From Euryarchaeota archaeon UBA59 (GTDB lineage: Archaea > Thermoplasmatota > Poseidoniia > Poseidoniales > Thalassarchaeaceae), in contig DAVI01000066.1 in NCBI GenBank assembly GCA_002505495.1, positions 1 through 25,770 of the forward strand: DNA of 25,770 nucleotides. Direction: 5' to 3'. Of the stretch, positions 22,548-25,770 are shown in pieces. The notes below the pieces were generated by a model. It ran no database searches and was not told the DNA's origin. It was given only the letters and a program-made list of their open reading frames with translations. The position numbers and the translations under genes are program-made. Position 1 is the first letter of the stretch; every line of letters begins with the position of its first letter.

Positions 22548-23522
22548 ATGCCGTTTCACCCACATGCACAACCGAACTTCCGCAACATGGTCATCCACCC
22601 GATGTGGATGACTCTGAAGGCGGCGCTCAGAACGATTCCCTACCTCGGCTCGCACAAGTGGCTCGCAGGTCACAGAACCTCCCCCTCATACCATGCCCAA
22701 GAGACGGTGATGATTGACGAAGAGACCGCAAAGCGGGTCGGCAAAGACCACCACAGCGTCGGCAAGATCTACGCCGCGGATAGAGAGTCCAGCTCGGTTG
22801 TCCCCTATCTCGAGCGACCAGTCACCGTGATGTATCCGTATGAGCGCCTTGAGGACCTTGAGCCGTGGCTCTTCGTACCTGGCAACTACAACGGCCGAAT
22901 CGGCGTCATCTGGGAGACCTGCACAGGTTGCAAGGCTTGCGTACGCGCCTGCCCTAACGGCTGCCTTCACATGACCAGCGAGAAGCGGGTGAATGTGCTT
23001 GAACTCGCTGAAGATGGAGATGAGTGGCACGGCTACGGTGAAGAGTTGGAAGTCGGTGGGTTCGCTGCTCGTCGCAACGACGTCGACAACACAGAGCATG
23101 ACATCTTCAATGCCCACGACGCGGTTGCCCAAGAGTATGACTTCGGCTCCATCATCGACATCAGCGGTGATTCGGCAACAGTCCGCTGGGATGGCGGCGA
23201 GATGGAGGAGGTCACGACCTCTGACCTGATACCCGCTGAGCAGGATATCGTCTCTGGCCGCATCGACATGGGCCGCTGCATGTTCTGTGGTCTCTGCATG
23301 GAGGCCTGTCCATTCGAGTCCTTCTTCATGACCAACGAGTATGATGGGATGACCGGCTATGACCGCACGGAACTTTGGTACGACGCCGACAGGACCCGAG
23401 TTCTTCCCGCACTTCATCAGGAGAGGGTCGATGCTGAGTTGGCCAAGCGGGCTGAGAAGGAGCAGCGCAAGCGGGCCAAGAAGGCTGAGAAGGCGGCGAA
23501 GGCGGCGAAGGCGGAGGCCTGA
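22548..23522 (+). CDS. nuoI: Complex I subunit I with inserted domain between the 4Fe-4S motifs
   Basis: The ferredoxin-like subunit carrying clusters N6a and N6b, which pass electrons towards NuoB. 324 residues against the usual 130-180. The first motif is C125-x2-C128-x2-C131-x3-C135-P and the second C244-x2-C247-x2-C250-x3-C254-P, so all eight ligands are intact. They are separated by about 108 residues instead of about 30. The insert (about 150-235) contains GSIIDISGDSATVRWDGG, then EMEEVTTSDLIPAE, which has the strand pattern of a small SH3/Tudor-like barrel. The N-terminal 115 residues are also long, with PYLERPVTVMYPYER recognisable. The tail (298-324) is Lys/Ala-rich and helical. AAGGAGGA precedes ATG 22548. 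Confidence 0.94.
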   Translation: MPFHPHAQPNFRNMVIHPMWMTLKAALRTIPYLGSHKWLAGHRTSPSYHAQETVMIDEETAKRVGKDHHSVGKIYAADRESSSVVPYLERPVTVMYPYERLEDLEPWLFVPGNYNGRIGVIWETCTGCKACVRACPNGCLHMTSEKRVNVLELAEDGDEWHGYGEELEVGGFAARRNDVDNTEHDIFNAHDAVAQEYDFGSIIDISGDSATVRWDGGEMEEVTTSDLIPAEQDIVSGRIDMGRCMFCGLCMEACPFESFFMTNEYDGMTGYDRTELWYDADRTRVLPALHQERVDAELAKRAEKEQRKRAKKAEKAAKAAKAEA

Positions 23523-23526
23523 GAAA

Positions 23527-23796
23527 ATGATGGTCGATTTGCTGGAACATGTGGCATTTGCCGTGTTTGCACTGCTCGCAATCGGCGGCGCTCTCGGCAC
23601 CATCTACTGCAAGCGAATCGCCCACTCGATGTTCTCACTCATCATCTGCTTCCTCGCAATCGCCGGCGTCTTCCTACTCGCCGGCGCGGAATTGCTGGCA
23701 GCAATCCAGATTCTTGTCTATCTCGGCAGCGTCATGCTGGTCTACGCCTTTGGCGTCATGCTCGCTCGCCGGCAGATACAGGAGAGTGATGCCTGA
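23527..23796 (+). CDS. nuoJ: Complex I subunit J, N-terminal half
   Basis: 89 residues with three spans, corresponding to the first half of NuoJ/ND6. The third span contains IQILVYLGSVMLVYAFGVML, the pi-bulge helix of NuoJ that rotates during turnover. The protein ends just after this helix; the rest of NuoJ is encoded by the next gene. Splitting of this subunit is known in archaeal complex I-like operons (F420H2 dehydrogenase and haloarchaeal nuo). Tandem ATGs at 23527 and 23530 are both possible starts. It begins 4 nt after the nuoI stop, so translational coupling is likely. Confidence 0.88.
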   Translation: MMVDLLEHVAFAVFALLAIGGALGTIYCKRIAHSMFSLIICFLAIAGVFLLAGAELLAAIQILVYLGSVMLVYAFGVMLARRQIQESDA

Positions 23797-24065
23797 TGCG
23801 TATCATCGAGCATCTTGGCCGTGTCATGGTAGCGGGACTGCTCGTCATCCTACTGCCGATGATTGCCCTCCACCCGATGTGGTCCGAGGGAGGCAGTACT
23901 GCCGACCTGACCTCATTCGCCTTCGCCCGTTCTCTGCTGACAGATTGGGCTTTGCCCGTAATCATCCTCGGTGTCCTGCTGTCGATGGCGATGATTGGCG
24001 CCTCCTATCTGATCCGTGACGAGCGAATCGAGAACCTTCTCTGGGAACAGGAGGGAGGCAAGTGA
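23796..24065 (+). CDS. nuoJ: Complex I subunit J, C-terminal half
   Basis: 89 residues with two spans (about 10-26 and 50-71). The second, WALPVIILGVLLSMAMIGASYL, matches the last conserved helix of NuoJ (the family pattern is LLLVAMIGAI). The stop of the N-half gene and this start share one base (TGATG), so the halves are translated in tandem and should assemble as one functional NuoJ. This is an arrangement known in archaea, not an assembly-type frameshift: the halves meet in the loop between helices and each has its own start and stop. Confidence 0.85.
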   Translation: MRIIEHLGRVMVAGLLVILLPMIALHPMWSEGGSTADLTSFAFARSLLTDWALPVIILGVLLSMAMIGASYLIRDERIENLLWEQEGGK

Positions 24066-24364
24066 TTCCAGCAATGTACCTCGCTGGGCTCGGAGCCATT
24101 CTGTTCTGTTTGGGGCTCGTTGGAGTGTTCACCAACAAGAACGGTATCATCGTCCTGATGTGCGTCGAGATCATGCTCAACGCGGTAAATCTCAACTTCA
24201 TCGCCGGTGCGCTGCACTATGGTGACGTCACCGGCTGGGTATTCGCCACCATAGCAATCGCCATCGCAGCGGCGGAGGTTGCTGTCGGCCTCGCCATCTT
24301 CCTCGCACTCTTCGGGGAGCGGAAGACCATTGTGCTCGACGAGATCATGAGACTCAAACATTGA
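24062..24364 (+). CDS. nuoK: Complex I subunit K
   Basis: The NuoK/ND4L membrane subunit. 100 residues, the standard length, with three spans. The two buried glutamates needed for proton translocation are E36 (VLMCVEIMLNAVNLNF) and E72 (AAAEVAVGLAIF), at the same positions as in E. coli. GTG 24062 is chosen as the start because it gives the family N-terminus MIP, is preceded by GGAGGGAGG, and overlaps the previous stop by 4 nt (GTGA). ATG 24074 would remove four residues and part of the first helix. Confidence 0.95.
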   Translation: MIPAMYLAGLGAILFCLGLVGVFTNKNGIIVLMCVEIMLNAVNLNFIAGALHYGDVTGWVFATIAIAIAAAEVAVGLAIFLALFGERKTIVLDEIMRLKH

Positions 24365-24376
24365 GGGGGATGAGAA

Positions 24377-25770
24377 ATGACTCAAATCACCGCCGAATCA
24401 CAGAGGAAGTTCCTTTTCCCCATCATCGCCCTCTTGATCGGTTTCCCTCTGCTCCGTCACTACGGGGGCATCTTCGCCACTGGGACGCCATTCACGGCGC
24501 TCGACTCAGCCTTCCTCATCCCGATAGTGCCGATTCTCATTTTCCCGGTGATTGCAATCCTCGGCCAGTGGTATGCCGGCGAGGAGTGGTGGCGAGAGCG
24601 CTTCAAAGAGGGCGGCATGATTGCGCTCGGAGCGTTGGCCATCACGCTCTCGCTGACCGTTTGGCTGGCGATTGAGTTCTTCACCAAGGGAGGAACCTGT
24701 TCGGATGAGGTGATTCTCGCCAAGGAGGCTTGTGAGGCAGGTGGAGCGGAGTGGATTCCCGCACTCTTCGCCGGATTTGGAAACTGGTTCTCGTTCGACG
24801 TGATTCGGATGCAGGATGGCGGTAGTTGGGCGCTGGAGAGCGACGCTTTCGGAATCGGCATGTGGATTGACAACGTCTCGCTGACGCTACTCTTCGTCGC
24901 AGCTTTCCTCTGCTTCCTCATCTGCTGGTTCAGCCTCGGCTACATGAACACAGACCCAATCAACAAAGACCGAAACCATCGCTTCTACGCCGAGTTCGTC
25001 CTCTTCAGTGCCGGTATGTTGGGCATGGTGCTCGCCGACTCCTTCCTCTGGCTGTTCATCTTCTGGGAGATAATGGGCCTCTGCTCCTACCTGCTCATTG
25101 GCTTCTACTACGAGCGTCCGAGCGCCGCGTATGCGGCCAAGAAGGCGTTCCTCACCACTAGGGTCGGCGACGTCTTCCTGCTCATCGGCCTGCTGATGCT
25201 GTACGACATCTACGGTTCACTCGACTTCGCGGTCGTCTTCGATGACCCGTCTACCGGAGTCGGTGGTGCAATCGTCAGTGCAGGAGCGGTGAAGAGTGCG
25301 ATGCTCATGCTCTTCATCGGTGCTGTTGGAAAGAGCGCTCAGTTCCCGCTCCACGTCTGGCTGCCGGACGCGATGGAGGGGCCGACACCGGTCTCCGCCC
25401 TCATCCACGCGGCGACGATGGTGAACGCCGGGCTCTACCTCGTGGCACGGATGGTGCCCTTCTTCGATGTCGGACATGGTGGTGTTGAGGGAATAGGGGA
25501 CATCGGGATTCTAATCGCTTGGATAGGCGGAATCACCGCTTTCATGGCGGCGCTCATCGCCTTTGTCCAGAATGACATCAAGAAGGTCCTAGCATACTCG
25601 ACGATGAGCCAACTCGCCTACATATTCACAGGGCTAGGAGTATCGCTGTGGCTGTTCAACAACGGTCATCACCACGCTGGAGCCCTTGCCTTTGGCGCTG
25701 CCATGTTCCATCTGTTCAACCACGCGATGGCGAAGGGGATGCTCTTCATGGCCTCTGGTTCGGTGATTCA
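24377..25770 (+). CDS. nuoL: Complex I subunit L, antiporter-like (3' end outside window)
   Basis: The distal proton-pumping subunit, related to Mrp antiporters. 464 codons are visible and the frame is still open at the window edge. Key residues are seen: E231 (LFIFWEIMGLCSYLLIGFYYER) and K319 (GAVGKSAQFPLHVWLPDAMEGPTPVSALIHAATMV), equivalent to E. coli E144 and K229. Then QNDIKKVLAYSTMSQLAYI follows. The conserved Glu lies about 87 residues later than in E. coli. The difference is accounted for by a longer N-terminus and a Cys-containing loop near residues 110-125 (TCSDEVILAKEACEAGG). ATG 24377 follows GAGGGGGATGAG, 12 nt after nuoK. Confidence 0.95.
   Translation, partial: MTQITAESQRKFLFPIIALLIGFPLLRHYGGIFATGTPFTALDSAFLIPIVPILIFPVIAILGQWYAGEEWWRERFKEGGMIALGALAITLSLTVWLAIEFFTKGGTCSDEVILAKEACEAGGAEWIPALFAGFGNWFSFDVIRMQDGGSWALESDAFGIGMWIDNVSLTLLFVAAFLCFLICWFSLGYMNTDPINKDRNHRFYAEFVLFSAGMLGMVLADSFLWLFIFWEIMGLCSYLLIGFYYERPSAAYAAKKAFLTTRVGDVFLLIGLLMLYDIYGSLDFAVVFDDPSTGVGGAIVSAGAVKSAMLMLFIGAVGKSAQFPLHVWLPDAMEGPTPVSALIHAATMVNAGLYLVARMVPFFDVGHGGVEGIGDIGILIAWIGGITAFMAALIAFVQNDIKKVLAYSTMSQLAYIFTGLGVSLWLFNNGHHHAGALAFGAAMFHLFNHAMAKGMLFMASGSVI

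Noticed and set aside
23449..23519. gcggcgaag repeats at the end of nuoI as a mobile or regulatory repeat
   Set aside because: They simply encode the Lys/Ala-rich helical tail of NuoI and are in frame throughout.
22686..23603. Long minus-strand open frame (305 codons) opposite nuoI
   Set aside because: It lies exactly antisense to a certain complex I gene, its translation resembles no family, and it arises from the GC-rich codon pattern of the true frame.
23794..24065. Frameshifted nuoJ as a sequencing or assembly error
   Set aside because: The two halves each have proper starts and stops, meet in an inter-helix loop, and the split is known from other archaeal complex I-like operons.

Overview
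The window looks like a euryarchaeal genome of the Thermoplasmatota, most probably Marine Group II (Candidatus Poseidoniales). This is an inference from three things: archaeal ribosomal protein L15e, a complex I operon with split nuoJ and no NADH module at the usual place, and a dense run of very large secreted proteins built from PKD, CARDB and NEW3-like domains. Every convincing gene lies on the + strand. Many starts are preceded by a strong GGAGGTGA-type Shine-Dalgarno. No gene-free stretch exceeds about 170 bases. I see no tRNA, rRNA, CRISPR array or insertion sequence.

Region 1 (1-2359) is housekeeping: rpl15e with a perfect hairpin on its stop codon, a small PRC-barrel protein, and ribonuclease Z (tRNA 3' end processing).

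Region 2 (about 2400-17945) is a block of five cell-surface genes: (a) an 843-residue bitopic protein with two tandem pre-peptidase-like repeats, three PKD-like domains, one membrane span and a cytoplasmic zinc ribbon; (b) a giant exported protein of about 1444 residues with no recognised domain, whose Shine-Dalgarno is buried in a 9-bp hairpin; (c) a 225-residue single-span protein starting 9 nt after it; (d) a 1621-residue subtilisin-family protease with a long extracytoplasmic stalk, one membrane span and an eight-ligand RING/PHD-like zinc finger on the cytoplasmic side; (e) a stalk protein of about 906 residues with seven Ig-like repeats and a C-terminal anchor. Genes b/c and d/e are so close that they are probably co-transcribed. 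Two unrelated proteins share the plan 'large outside domain, single span, acidic Pro-rich linker, zinc module inside', which suggests a surface proteolysis or sensing apparatus linked to the cytoplasm. This is the best candidate here for an undescribed system, but its function is inference only.

Region 3 (18074-25770) is the start of a respiratory complex I operon in the order nuoA-B-C-D-H-I-J(N half)-J(C half)-K-L. Spacings are short and some genes overlap. nuoL runs off the window, and nuoM and nuoN would be expected next. D is followed directly by H, where many bacteria have nuoEFG, so the electron-input module is absent here. Several subunits are unusual: NuoH has a loop insertion of about 65 residues and an extra C-terminal span; NuoI has about 80 extra residues, including a probable SH3/Tudor-like barrel, between its two 4Fe-4S motifs; NuoA has Ala where a conserved Glu is expected; NuoD has Cys where Asp is usual next to the quinone-site Tyr.

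The intergenic regions repeatedly carry short perfect hairpins, several with a CC-NNN-GG apex. They sit at transcription-unit boundaries and are listed individually.
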